DNA from: Saccharothrix obliqua
GTDB lineage: Bacteria > Actinomycetota > Actinomycetes > Mycobacteriales > Pseudonocardiaceae
Reading direction: 5' to 3'
Length of the DNA: 64,000 bases
Assembly: GCF_019375475.1 (NCBI RefSeq)
Contig: NZ_JAHXGQ010000004.1
Coordinates: forward strand, 434,001 to 498,000
Below are positions 17,351-26,078 of this stretch, piece after piece. The translations under genes were made by a program, and so were the position numbers. Positions within the stretch are counted from its first letter, which is position 1. Every line of letters starts with the position of its first letter. The notes under the pieces are model-generated. The model ran no database searches and was not told the DNA's origin. It worked only from the letters and a program-made list of their open reading frames with translations.

Positions 17351-19051
17351 TCAGTGGTGGAGCAGGACGATGACGGCGCCCCAGATCGTGAGCAGCACGT
17401 TCCCGACGGCGTACGGGATCGTGTACCCGATCGTGGGGATCTGGCTCTTGGCGGACTCGTTGACGGCGCCGATCGCCGCGGTCGTGGTCTGCGCGCCCGC
17501 GAGCACGCCCAGCAGGATCGGCAACCGGATCTTCAGCACCCAGTGGCCGAGCGTGAAGCCGACCAGCAGCGGCACGACCGTGGCGACCGCGCCGAGCAGC
17601 AGCAGGCCCCACCCCGCCTGTTCGAGGCCGCGGGTGAAGCCGGGTCCGGCGTTGATGCCGACGACCGCGACGAACAGGCACAGCCCGAGGGTGTCCATGA
17701 ACCACTGCGCGCCGCCCGGCACGTTGCCGAAGGTGGGGTACTTGGCCCGCAGCCAGCCGAACACCAGGCCCATGATCAACGCGCCGCCGGACGTCGACAG
17801 GCTGATCGGCACACCACCCGCGTGCAGCGCGGGTATGCCGATGCAGCCGCCGAGGAAGATGCCGAGCCCCACCCAGACCATGTCGGTGGCGAAGCTGGTC
17901 GGGACCGGTTTGCCGATCTCCGCGGCGGCGGGTCCCACCAGCCGGCGTGGTCCGGTCAGCAGCAACGTGTCGCCGCGTTCGATCGCGGTGGACAGCCGGA
18001 ACGGGAACCGCGCGCCGGAGCGGTGCAGCTCGGTGACGTACACGCCCGCCATGAACGGCTCGCGCCGCAGGTCGGCGATCGACTTGCCGAGCTGCGCCTT
18101 GGCGCCCGCCACGACGTGCAGGGACTCCGTCCGGTAGTCCAGCAGCTCGACGTCGTCGACTTCCGGGCCGATGACCGCCTCCGGGTCGTACGCCACGACG
18201 TCGCCGCGGATGGCGCTCACCGCCACCACGTCGCCCTCCGCGAGGACGATGCCCTGGTCCTGCGGCAGCAGCTCACCCGCGCGGCGCACGCGCGTGATGT
18301 AGATGCGCCGACCGAGTTCCGCCTGCTGCCGCTCGAACTCGGCGATGGTCCGGCCGACGACCGCCGGGTGCGCCACCGCGTACGCCCGCAGCACGACCTC
18401 GTAGTACCCCTCGCCGGCGTCCGGGTCGTCGCTGCCCGCGTCCAGCTCCCGCGCCAGGTCGGCGCTGTCCCGCGCGAGGTCGCGGCCGATCAGCCGGGGC
18501 AGCGCGTTGGCCAGCAGCACGGCGCACAGCACCGTGCCCAGCGGGTAGGTCACCGCGTAGCCGATGGCGACCAGGTTCTGCTGCTCGGTCACCTGGTCCG
18601 GGGACAGGCCGGGCAGGCTGCCGATCGCGTCGCCCGCGACGCCGATCACCGCGGACTGGGTGAGCGCGCCGCCGAGCAGTCCCGCGCCCAGGCCGGGCCC
18701 GTAGCCGAGGAGCGCGGCGAACAACCAGCAGACCAGCAGGCCGGACACGCACACCACCAGCGCGACCAGCACCTGCGGCAGGCCGTCGCTGCGCAGACCG
18801 CGGAAGAACTGGGGGCCCACGCGGTAGCCGAGGGCGAACAGGAACATGATGAAGAACAGGGATTTCACCGTGTTGTCCACCGGCACCTCGAACAGCCAAC
18901 CCAGGCCCAGCCCGGCGAGCAGGCAGCCGGTCACGGAGCCGAGGGCGATCGACCTCCGCCGGATGCGACCCAGCAGGAAGCCGGCCGCGACGGTCAGGAA
19001 CACGAGCAGTTCGGGGTGCGGCTTGAAGATCTCATCCCTGAGGAAGTTCAT
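17351..19051 (-). CDS. aspT: AspT-type aspartate:alanine antiporter
   Basis: 566-residue member of the aspartate:alanine exchanger (AAE) family. Layout fits AspT: about five N-terminal helices, a large cytoplasmic region (about residues 175-365) with two RCK_C/TrkA-C-like regulatory units, then about five helices. Paired N- and C-terminal repeats are suggested by the matching phrases F-A-L-G-Y-R-V-G-P-Q-F-F and, near the end, G-A-Q-T-T-T-A-A-I. ATG start with GGAGG upstream. Electrogenic exchange of aspartate(-) for alanine, combined with the downstream decarboxylase, generates proton motive force and raises internal pH in known lactic acid bacterial systems. Confidence 0.9.
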   Translation of the reverse strand: MNFLRDEIFKPHPELLVFLTVAAGFLLGRIRRRSIALGSVTGCLLAGLGLGWLFEVPVDNTVKSLFFIMFLFALGYRVGPQFFRGLRSDGLPQVLVALVVCVSGLLVCWLFAALLGYGPGLGAGLLGGALTQSAVIGVAGDAIGSLPGLSPDQVTEQQNLVAIGYAVTYPLGTVLCAVLLANALPRLIGRDLARDSADLARELDAGSDDPDAGEGYYEVVLRAYAVAHPAVVGRTIAEFERQQAELGRRIYITRVRRAGELLPQDQGIVLAEGDVVAVSAIRGDVVAYDPEAVIGPEVDDVELLDYRTESLHVVAGAKAQLGKSIADLRREPFMAGVYVTELHRSGARFPFRLSTAIERGDTLLLTGPRRLVGPAAAEIGKPVPTSFATDMVWVGLGIFLGGCIGIPALHAGGVPISLSTSGGALIMGLVFGWLRAKYPTFGNVPGGAQWFMDTLGLCLFVAVVGINAGPGFTRGLEQAGWGLLLLGAVATVVPLLVGFTLGHWVLKIRLPILLGVLAGAQTTTAAIGAVNESAKSQIPTIGYTIPYAVGNVLLTIWGAVIVLLHH

Positions 19052-19416
19052 CTGTCCTCCGCGGAGCGGTCCACACCGGACGCTGCGCCGAGACTAGGTC
19101 GGGAATCGCGCCCGTGCCCGGCTCATGTCCCCGATCCGGGTGACCCGGCGGGTCGCTCACCCGGCGTGCCCGGTGCGGCCGGTGCATAGTCCGAACGGGA
19201 GGTTCGCGGCGTGCGCGGGCGACGCGTCGCAGCCGCGCGCCGGGCTGACACCGGTTCGACCGGGCCCGACCGCGGTGTCGTGCCGTGGGCACGGCCCGAA
19301 CGGTGTCGTACGGCCGACACGGTCGGACGCGACGGCTGTTGGTCCTCAGAGGTCGGCGCGGGACGGGCGAGCCCGGCGGCGCGGGACGGGCGGTTCCCTC
19401 GGTGTGAGGCGGGAGC
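19052..19416. other. divergent intergenic region between two antiporter genes
   Basis: 365 bp without a gene. It holds two small dyads, GCCGTG-GG-CACGGC (19282-19295) and GTGTCG-TACGGC-CGACAC (19303-19320), that could be regulator sites for the right-hand antiporter gene. No obvious consensus promoter is seen. Several in-frame open stretches are judged spurious. Confidence 0.4.
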
Positions 19417-21066
19417 ATGGACTGGTTGCGGGAGTTCTTCCAGGGGACGCCGGAGATCGCGTTGTTCGTGTGCCTCGCCCTGGGTTACCTGCTCGGCAAG
19501 CTGCGGGTGGGACCGGTCCAGCTGGGCGGCATCTGCGGGACGCTGATCGTCGCGCTGGTGGTGGGCCTGCTCGACGTGTCGCTGAACGACCAGGTGCGCA
19601 CCATCGCGTTCGCGTTGTTCATCTTCGCGCTCGGTTTCGGGGGTGGGCCGCAGTTCTTCGCCAACCTCAACCGGTCCGGGTTGAAGCTGGGCGTGCTGTC
19701 GTTCATCGAGGCGGTGACGGTGGTGGTGCTGGTGCTCCTGCTGGCGTCCGCCCTGCGCCTGGACGTCGGCACGGCCACGGGCATCCTCGCGGGCGCGGCC
19801 ACCGAGTCCGCCGTGGTCGGCACGGCCACCGAGGCGATCGGGAAGCTGGGGCTGCCCGTCGGGACGTCCACCGCGCTCCAGGGCAACGTGGCCACCGCGT
19901 ACACCGTCTGCTACCTGTTCGGGTTGATCACCATCGTCCTGTTCACCAGCGGCCTCGCGCCGGCGTTGATGCGGATCAACCTCAAGGACGCGTCCACCGC
20001 GTTGCTGCGCAAGCTCGGCGGTGGGGACGACGACCCGGACACCTCGCCTGCCCTGCCCGACCTGGTCGGCCGCGCCTACCTGGTGGAAGCGGCGGCCGGG
20101 CGGACCGTGGCGGGTCTGGAGGACGCGCTGCCCGGCCGCGTCACGGTGGAACGCGTGCGTCGCGACGGTGACGAACTGGACCCGGGACCGGGCCTGGTGC
20201 TCGCGGCGGGCGACGTGATCGAGGTGGTCGGCGAGCGGACCGCGCTGGTCGACGCCGAGTCGCGGATCGGGACCGAGCGCGCGTTGCGGGACACGAAGGC
20301 CACCCTGGTGTCCCGCGAGGTCGTGATGACCCAGCCGGAGCAGGCGTTGTCCGAGCTGCGCGTGCACGGCGTGTTCCTCACCTCGCTGTCGCGCGACGAG
20401 CACCGGATGCCGTTGACCGACTCGACGCGGGTGCACCGGGGCGACGTGCTGACCGTCGTCGGGAGCCCGCGGGACGTGGACCGGGCCGTCGAGCGCATCG
20501 GGTACGCCGTGCCGCGCACCATCGCCACGGATTTCATCTACCTGGGTCTCGGCGTCACGCTCGGGATGCTGATCGGCAAGCTCACCGTGCACCTCGGCTC
20601 GGTGCCGCTGTCGCTGGGCACCGGCGGCGGCGCGTTGGTGTCCGGCCTGCTGTTCGGCTGGTTTCGGTCCCGGCACCGCGCGATCGGGAGCTTCCCGCCC
20701 GCCGCCGCGACGCTGACCAAGGACCTCGGCCTGGCCACGTTCATCGCCGCCACGGGGCTGGCCGCCGCACCGCAGGCCGGTCCGCTGCTGGCCCGGTACG
20801 GCGTGCTGCTGCCGTTCGCGGGCATCGGCATGGTGCTGGTGCCCGCGCTGCTCTCGCTCTACGCGGGCCGTCGGCTGCTGAAGATCGAGCCGCCGATCCT
20901 GGTGGGCGCGATCGCGGGCCAGCAGTGCAGCACGCCGGCGATCTCGGCGGTGACCGGTGTGGCGGGCAACTCCGTCCCGCTGATCGGGTACACCGTGACG
21001 TACGCGATCTCCAGCATCCTGCTGCCGCTGACCGGACCGCTCGTGGTCGGGTTGATCGGCGCATGA
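19417..21066 (+). CDS. second AspT-family exchanger
   Basis: 549-residue AAE-family transporter, clearly paralogous to the divergent neighbour: same helix-cytoplasmic domain-helix layout, F-A-L-G-F-G-G-G-P-Q-F-F in the N-half and G-Q-Q-C-S-T-P-A-I-S in the C-half. Two TrkA-C-like units occupy about residues 205-365. ATG start with GAGGCGGGAG upstream. Sequence differences at the substrate-defining C-half motif (Q-Q-C-S-T-P versus A-Q-T-T-T-A) suggest a different substrate pair, for example another dicarboxylic amino acid or succinate. A GGCCGCC-GT-GGCGGCC hairpin follows the stop. Confidence 0.85.
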   Translation: MDWLREFFQGTPEIALFVCLALGYLLGKLRVGPVQLGGICGTLIVALVVGLLDVSLNDQVRTIAFALFIFALGFGGGPQFFANLNRSGLKLGVLSFIEAVTVVVLVLLLASALRLDVGTATGILAGAATESAVVGTATEAIGKLGLPVGTSTALQGNVATAYTVCYLFGLITIVLFTSGLAPALMRINLKDASTALLRKLGGGDDDPDTSPALPDLVGRAYLVEAAAGRTVAGLEDALPGRVTVERVRRDGDELDPGPGLVLAAGDVIEVVGERTALVDAESRIGTERALRDTKATLVSREVVMTQPEQALSELRVHGVFLTSLSRDEHRMPLTDSTRVHRGDVLTVVGSPRDVDRAVERIGYAVPRTIATDFIYLGLGVTLGMLIGKLTVHLGSVPLSLGTGGGALVSGLLFGWFRSRHRAIGSFPPAAATLTKDLGLATFIAATGLAAAPQAGPLLARYGVLLPFAGIGMVLVPALLSLYAGRRLLKIEPPILVGAIAGQQCSTPAISAVTGVAGNSVPLIGYTVTYAISSILLPLTGPLVVGLIGA

Positions 21067-21185
21067 GGCCGCCGTGGCGGCCAGGCCGATCATGGCTCAC
21101 GCGGGGAAGACGCCCAGGCACCGCCCGGCCCGTACCGCGGGAGTTGACCGACGAGCAGCGGCAGGCGCGTGAACCGACGGCGGAC

Positions 21186-21440
21186 GTCCTCCCCGCGCCG
21201 GCAGGTGTCCTGAAGGCTGTCGCCGCCCGCGAAACTTTCAGGAAGCCTGCCTGATAATTAGCCCCCGGCCTGACCGCCATCCTCCCCGCGTCGGCCGGGC
21301 CGGTCCGGCGAGCTGCTGGCCCGCGAAACTTTCAGGGAGCCTCCCTGATAGTTAGCGCCACACCGAAACTTTCAGGGAGCCTGCCTGATAATTAGCGCCC
21401 GCCCGACCGCCGTCCGCCCCGCGCCGGCGGGAGGCCGAGC
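21186..21440. repeat. tandem composite repeat with AT-rich 33-bp cores
   Basis: Three copies of a 33-bp core at 21230-21262, 21324-21356 and 21364-21396. Each starts CGAAACTTTCAGG, ends CTGATAATTAGC (copy 2 has ATAGTTAGC), and contains the dyad TCAGG-N7-CCTGA. Cores 1 and 3 are followed by the same block (GACCGCC then TCC and CCCCGCG), and cores 1 and 2 are preceded by CCCG, giving a longer unit of about 94 bp in partial tandem. The cores are far more AT-rich than the surroundings. No gene is seen between 21067 and 21480. Confidence 0.8.
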
Positions 21441-21480
21441 CGCACCCCTGCCTTGAGGGCAGGCCCTAGGGTGACCCGAC

Positions 21481-22344
21481 GTGGGGCACACGCAGGGCGA
21501 GTCGAGGACCGTCGAGGTCGGGGACGGCCGGGAGCTGCACTACGCGGAACTGCCCGGCAGCGGTCCGGTCGTGGTCTTCGAGAGCGGCTTGGCGGCCAGT
21601 CGGTCGTTCTGGGGGCTGGTGCAGCCCCGGGTGGGCGGATTCGCCCGCGCCGTCGTCTACGACCGGGCCGGGTTGGGGCGCAGCACGCCGGCCGCCGACG
21701 GGTCGTTCGACCGGCTGGTCCGGGACCTCGGCACGCTGCTCAACCACCTCGGCGACGGCCCGTTCGTGTTGGTGGCGCACAGCGGCGGCGGGCCGGTCGT
21801 GCGCGCGGCGGCGGCCCGTGACCCGGCGCGGATCGCGGGCCTGGTGCTGGTGGACACCACCGACGAGGCGTGCACGCCGATGTTCGACCGGTCGTTCCGC
21901 CGGCTGGAGCGGGTGGCGCACGTGGCCGGCGTCGGGCTCGCCCGGATCGGACTGCTGCCGGTGCTGATGCGCGCGCAGCTCGCGACATTGCCCGCCGACT
22001 GCGCCGCCGACCTGCGTGCCGAGGGCTTCACGGCCCGTGCCATGCGCACGCGGGGCGTCGAGCTGGCGGCGCTGGTCGACGCGATGAACGCGTTCCGCGT
22101 CGCGTCACCCGAGCTGCCGCCGGACCTCCCGGTGACCTCGATCTCCGGTGGGCGGGCGGACACCGGCATGTCGGCCGCGCTCCGCCGGGCCACCACCGAG
22201 GCGCACGCGTACCGCGCCGGCCGCTCCACGCGTGGCAGGCACGTGGTGGCGCGGAAATCCGGTCACATGGTGGTCCTCACCGAACCCGACCTCGTGGCGG
22301 ACGAGGTCCGGCGGCTGGTCGGCGGCACGGGCGCCGGGCAGTAA
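21481..22344 (+). CDS. alpha/beta-hydrolase
   Basis: 287-residue cytosolic alpha/beta-hydrolase-fold protein. The nucleophile elbow is H-S-G-G-G (Ser near residue 100), the oxyanion region follows F-E-S-G-L-A-A-S-R-S-F-W, and the catalytic histidine is in K-S-G-H-M-V. Such proteins are esterases, enol-lactonases or dehalogenases; sequence alone does not decide. The next gene, a PcaB-type lyase, begins ten bases after the stop, so the two are probably cotranscribed and a lactonase role (PcaD-like) is conceivable, though the protein is not a clear PcaD. GTG start. Confidence 0.75.
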   Translation: MGHTQGESRTVEVGDGRELHYAELPGSGPVVVFESGLAASRSFWGLVQPRVGGFARAVVYDRAGLGRSTPAADGSFDRLVRDLGTLLNHLGDGPFVLVAHSGGGPVVRAAAARDPARIAGLVLVDTTDEACTPMFDRSFRRLERVAHVAGVGLARIGLLPVLMRAQLATLPADCAADLRAEGFTARAMRTRGVELAALVDAMNAFRVASPELPPDLPVTSISGGRADTGMSAALRRATTEAHAYRAGRSTRGRHVVARKSGHMVVLTEPDLVADEVRRLVGGTGAGQ

Positions 22345-22354
22345 CGTAACCGCC

Positions 22355-23716
22355 GTGAGCGGTGTTGACGTGGATTCCGGGTTGTTGTCCCCGGTGTGGG
22401 CGGGTGGCGGTGAAGCGCTGTCCGACCGCGCCTGGTTGGCCGCGATGCTCGAGGTCGAGGTGGCGCTGGTCCAAGCGCAGGCCGCGCTGGGCGTGGCGCC
22501 GGAGCACGCCGCCCGGGTCATCGCGGACGTCGCCGCCGGGCTGGACCCGGACGTCGCCGACATCGCGGTCCGGGCCCGCGACGCGGGCAACCCGGTCGTC
22601 GCGCTGGTGAAGGACCTCACCGCCGCCGTCGCGGCCGTCGACCCGGCCGCGGCCGAGCACGTGCACCGCGGCGGCACCAGCCAGGACGTCATGGACTCGG
22701 CCGCGATGCTGCTCGCCGCACGCGCGCTGCGCCGCGTGGACGACCACCTCGGCGCGGCGCGGACCGCGCTCGCCCGCCTCGCCGAGGAGCACCGCGGCAC
22801 GGTGCTGGCCGGGCGGACGCTGACGCAGCACGCCGTGCCCACCACGTTCGGCCTGAAGGCGGCCGGGTGGCTGGCGTCCCTGCTGGACGCCGCGGAACGG
22901 GTCCGCCGCACGCGTGACGCGCTGCCCGCGCAGCTCGGCGGCGCGGCCGGGACGCTCGCCGCCTACCAGGAGTACGCGGGCGAACCGGGCCACGGCGTGC
23001 GACTGCTGCGGGAGTTCGCCACGCGGCTGGGTCTGCGCGAACCGGACGCGCCGTGGCACGCCCGGCGCACCCCGCTGGTGGACCTCGCGTGGGCCACGAC
23101 CTGCGTGACCGGCGCGTTGGGCAAGATCGCGCTCGACGTGCAGCTGATGTCCCGCACGGAGGTCGGCGAGGTCGCCGAACCGGCCGCGGCCGGTCGGGGC
23201 GGGTCGTCGGCCATGCCCCAGAAGCGCAACCCCGTGCTGGCCACGCTGCTGGTGGCGGGCGCGCGGTCGGTGCAGGCGCAGGCCGGGGTGCTGGGCCAGG
23301 CGGTGCTCGCCGAGGACGAGCGCGCGCCCGGCGCGTGGCACGCCGAGTGGCAGGCGCTGCGCGAGGCGTTGCGGACCACCGAGGGCGCGGCGCGGACCGC
23401 CGTCACCCTGCTGGCGGGCCTGGAGGTGCACCCGGAGCGGATGCGGGCGAACCTGGGCCTCACCGGCGGCGCGATCGTCGCCGAGCGGCTGAACGTCGTC
23501 CTCGCGCCCCGGCTGGGCAAGGCGGGCGCGAAGGAGCTGCTGGGCCGGATCGCCCGCGAGGCCGCCGGTGGTGGCCGGTCGTTCGAGGAGCTGCTGCGCG
23601 AGGCGCCGGAGGTCGACCCCGCCGAGGTGCCCGACCTGCTGGACCCGGCGCACTACGTCGGCGCGGCCGACGACCTCGTGGACCGGGTGCTCGCCCGGCA
23701 CCGCGAACTGGGCTGA
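22355..23716 (+). CDS. pcaB: 3-carboxy-cis,cis-muconate cycloisomerase-like lyase
   Basis: 453-residue member of the fumarase/aspartase superfamily. The superfamily signature G-S-S-A-M-P-Q-K-R-N-P is complete, and H-R-G-G-T-S-Q-D-V-M-D is the second conserved block. Overall length and the R-G-G-S-S-A-M-P-Q-K form fit bacterial PcaB of the protocatechuate branch, which lactonises 3-carboxymuconate to 4-carboxymuconolactone. GTG at 22355 is used because it directly precedes the domain; no strong ribosome binding site is present, consistent with coupling to the upstream hydrolase. Other pca genes (pcaGH, pcaC) are absent here, which lowers certainty about the pathway. Confidence 0.72.
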   Translation: MSGVDVDSGLLSPVWAGGGEALSDRAWLAAMLEVEVALVQAQAALGVAPEHAARVIADVAAGLDPDVADIAVRARDAGNPVVALVKDLTAAVAAVDPAAAEHVHRGGTSQDVMDSAAMLLAARALRRVDDHLGAARTALARLAEEHRGTVLAGRTLTQHAVPTTFGLKAAGWLASLLDAAERVRRTRDALPAQLGGAAGTLAAYQEYAGEPGHGVRLLREFATRLGLREPDAPWHARRTPLVDLAWATTCVTGALGKIALDVQLMSRTEVGEVAEPAAAGRGGSSAMPQKRNPVLATLLVAGARSVQAQAGVLGQAVLAEDERAPGAWHAEWQALREALRTTEGAARTAVTLLAGLEVHPERMRANLGLTGGAIVAERLNVVLAPRLGKAGAKELLGRIAREAAGGGRSFEELLREAPEVDPAEVPDLLDPAHYVGAADDLVDRVLARHRELG

Positions 23717-23717
23717 C

Positions 23718-23743
23718 GGGGCGTTCCGCCACCGGAACGCCCC
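23718..23743. terminator. bidirectional terminator
   Basis: Perfect hairpin with 11-bp arms (GGGGCGTTCCG at 23718 and CGGAACGCCCC ending 23743) and loop CCAC, between the convergent pcaB and flavoprotein genes. Confidence 0.8.
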
Positions 23744-23748
23744 GACCG

Positions 23749-24867
23749 TCACCCGGACCGCCGGGCCATCGAGAGGGTGGAGCGCACCACGCCCTCCTTG
23801 AACAACGCCGCGACCCGCCCGGTCAGCACCCGCGGCCGGGGCCGGTCGTCGCCGTGGACGAACTGGATCAACCCGTCGCGGCGGCCCAGGCTGAGGCACT
23901 GGAACGCGTACTCGAACCGCATCGGCTCGGGCGTCCGCGCGGTGAGCCGGGCGGTGATGACGTCGGCGACGTGCCGACCGGACGGCAGGGCCGTCGCGCA
24001 GGCCATGCGCAGTTCGCCGCCGTGCGCGCCGTGCAGCACGGCGGCGTCGCCCGCCGCGTAGACGTCCGGGTGCGAGCGGGACCGCAGGGTGTCGTCCACC
24101 AGGACCCGGCCCTGCCGGTCGACGGCCAGCCCGGCGTCCCGCGCCAGCGGTGGCACGCCGAAGCCCGCCGCCCACACCACGGCGTCGCCGGCGATCGTGC
24201 CGCCGTCGGCGAGCACCACGCCGTCCGGGCCGACCTCCACCACCTTGGTCTGGTCCCGCACCTCCACGCCCAGCCGGTCGAGCACCGCCCGCACGTGGTC
24301 CCGACCGCGCGGGGACAGCCACCCGCCCAACTCCTCGCCGGTGACCAGCCGGACGGCCAGCCGGGGGTGTGCCTCGGCCAGCTCCGCGACCAGCTCGACC
24401 CCGGTCGAGCCGCCGCCCACCACGGTCAGCCGACCGCCGTCGGCCAGCTCGGCGACCCGGGCACGGGTGGCCTCGGTGTCGGCCGCACCGGCGACGGTCA
24501 ACGCGTGCCGGGCGACGCCGGGCACGCCGTCGGTGTCGGCGGTGCTGCCGACGGTGTGGACGAGCGTGTCGTAGGTCAGGTCACGCGCCCCGTCCGCGGT
24601 CTCCACCCGGACGCGGTGCGCGTCGGGTTCCACGGCGGTCACCGCGCCCCGCACGAACCCCACCCGCCGCCGCGCCAGCACCTCGGCGATGTCCAGGCTG
24701 GTGGGCGTCGCGCCCGCCGCCACCTCGTGCAGCCGCACCCGCTCGACGAACCGCCGAGCCGGGTTGACCACGGTGATGTCCGCCCGGTCCCCCAGCGCGC
24801 GAGCCGCCCGCTGAGCGGCGGACAGCCCCGCGTAACCCGCTCCGACCACCACGATGCGATGTGCCAC
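23749..24867 (-). CDS. FAD-dependent NADH dehydrogenase-like oxidoreductase
   Basis: 372-residue two-dinucleotide-binding-domain flavoprotein. FAD motif V-V-V-G-A-G-Y-A-G-L-S-A at residue 4, NAD(P) motif V-V-G-G-G-S-T-G-V-E near 160, and the C-terminal FAD motif V-Y-A-A-G-D-A-A near 280. Resembles type II NADH dehydrogenase/ferredoxin reductase relatives but lacks the extended membrane-anchoring C-terminus. GTG at 24867 with GGAGGGAAG upstream is preferred to a longer frame. It lies 89 bp downstream of an ECF41 sigma gene on the same strand; ECF41 factors are typically encoded beside oxidoreductases, so it is the likely target or partner. Confidence 0.85.
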   Translation of the reverse strand: MAHRIVVVGAGYAGLSAAQRAARALGDRADITVVNPARRFVERVRLHEVAAGATPTSLDIAEVLARRRVGFVRGAVTAVEPDAHRVRVETADGARDLTYDTLVHTVGSTADTDGVPGVARHALTVAGAADTEATRARVAELADGGRLTVVGGGSTGVELVAELAEAHPRLAVRLVTGEELGGWLSPRGRDHVRAVLDRLGVEVRDQTKVVEVGPDGVVLADGGTIAGDAVVWAAGFGVPPLARDAGLAVDRQGRVLVDDTLRSRSHPDVYAAGDAAVLHGAHGGELRMACATALPSGRHVADVITARLTARTPEPMRFEYAFQCLSLGRRDGLIQFVHGDDRPRPRVLTGRVAALFKEGVVRSTLSMARRSG

Positions 24868-24956
24868 CGGTCTTCCCTCCCTCACCCGTGTGCCGGGTTT
24901 CGGGGGTTGAACCGGCGAGCGCGCCGATTCCTGACAGGCCCTGGCGGTGACGTGCG

Positions 24957-25853
24957 TCACGCCGCCGCGCGCAGCCGCCCTTCGGCGTGGGCGAGCTTGT
25001 CCGGGTTGACGACGGTCCGGACGGCGGTGACCCGCCCGTCCACCACCTCCAACGCCATGACGCCCGACAACCGCCCGCCGACGACGGCCACGATGCCCGG
25101 TTCGCCGTTGACCTCGCGCACGGTGATCTCCAGGTCGGGCACCGGCCGGCCCATCCAGCCCGCCAGGTAGCGGGCGACCTTGGCGGCGCCCCGCACCGGC
25201 TGCCGCGCGGCCGTCACCTTGCCGCCGCCGTCGGCCCAGGCCACGACGTCGGCGGCCAGCAACCGTTCGAGATCCGCCAGGTCGCCGGTGCGCGCGGCGG
25301 CGAGGAACCGCCGGGCGATCCGCTCGCCCCGCACGGGATCGGCGTCGAACCGCCGCCGCGCCCGGTCGACGTGGGCACGAGCACGGCGGTGGAGCTGCTG
25401 GGAGGCGGCTTCGCTGACGTCGAGCACGTCGGCGACCTCGCGGTGGGTGTACCCGAACGCCTCGCGCAGCACGAACACCGCGCGCTCGGCGGGCGTGAGC
25501 CGCTCCAGCAGCACGAGCAGGGCGAGGGAAACGGATTCACGCTGCTCGACGGACTCCAGCGGGCCGAGCGCGGCGTCGTCGGTCAGCACCGGTTCCGGCA
25601 GCCACGGCCCCACGTACCGCTCGCGCCGGGCACGGGCCGACGTGAGGCGGTTCAGGCACAGGTTGGTCAGCACCTTGGCCAGCCAGGCTGCGGGCGCGAC
25701 CACCCCGGCGCGGTCGACGGCGCTCCACCGGAGGAAGGTGTCCTGGACGGCGTCCTCGGCCTCGGCCGCCACGCCGAGCAGGCGGTAGGCCAGCGCGAAC
25801 AGCCGCGGGCGCTGTGCTTCGAACTCGGCCGCGAGGTCGGGCATCTCCCCCAT
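24957..25853 (-). CDS. ECF41-group RNA polymerase sigma factor (SigJ type)
   Basis: 298-residue ECF sigma factor with sigma-2 (residues 8-75, A-Y-R-L-L-G), sigma-4 (about 115-170, T-P-A-E-R-A-V-F-V-L-R-E-A-F) and a fused C-terminal SnoaL/NTF2-like domain. Two group marks are present: W-L-P-E-P in the linker and D-G-G-G-K (about 215) plus N-P-D-K-L near the C-terminus, which modulate activity in place of an anti-sigma factor. Encoded directly upstream of a flavoprotein gene. It belongs to the same group as the sigma factor at 41.0 kb. ATG at 25853 is used; a second ATG three codons in is possible. Confidence 0.9.
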   Translation of the reverse strand: MGEMPDLAAEFEAQRPRLFALAYRLLGVAAEAEDAVQDTFLRWSAVDRAGVVAPAAWLAKVLTNLCLNRLTSARARRERYVGPWLPEPVLTDDAALGPLESVEQRESVSLALLVLLERLTPAERAVFVLREAFGYTHREVADVLDVSEAASQQLHRRARAHVDRARRRFDADPVRGERIARRFLAAARTGDLADLERLLAADVVAWADGGGKVTAARQPVRGAAKVARYLAGWMGRPVPDLEITVREVNGEPGIVAVVGGRLSGVMALEVVDGRVTAVRTVVNPDKLAHAEGRLRAAA

Positions 25854-26078
25854 GCCACGAGCGTACCGAGGCCCTGATCATCCCTCCTCGACCAAGGCGT
25901 AACACCCCGTTGAACTGCACGGACACACCGCACGAGTCCACTGTGCACACACTTGGTCCACAATGGACCCGGACGGCACGGTGTGACCCACACCACCGAA
26001 GGCCGGGTTCCCGGATCGCCGTCCACGAGGCCGCCGGGATCAGTAGAGTCGGTGGCGAGATTGGTGACGGAGGATGCG

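Noticed and set aside
21186..21440. A second CRISPR array near the aspT-type gene
   Set aside because: GC blocks resemble the repeat stem but spacing is irregular and the conserved elements are the AT-rich 33-bp cores, not the GC blocks.
22355..23716. Adenylosuccinate lyase or argininosuccinate lyase assignment
   Set aside because: The R-G-G-S-S-A-M-P-Q-K-R-N-P signature and length agree better with PcaB-type cycloisomerases, and no purine or arginine gene is adjacent.
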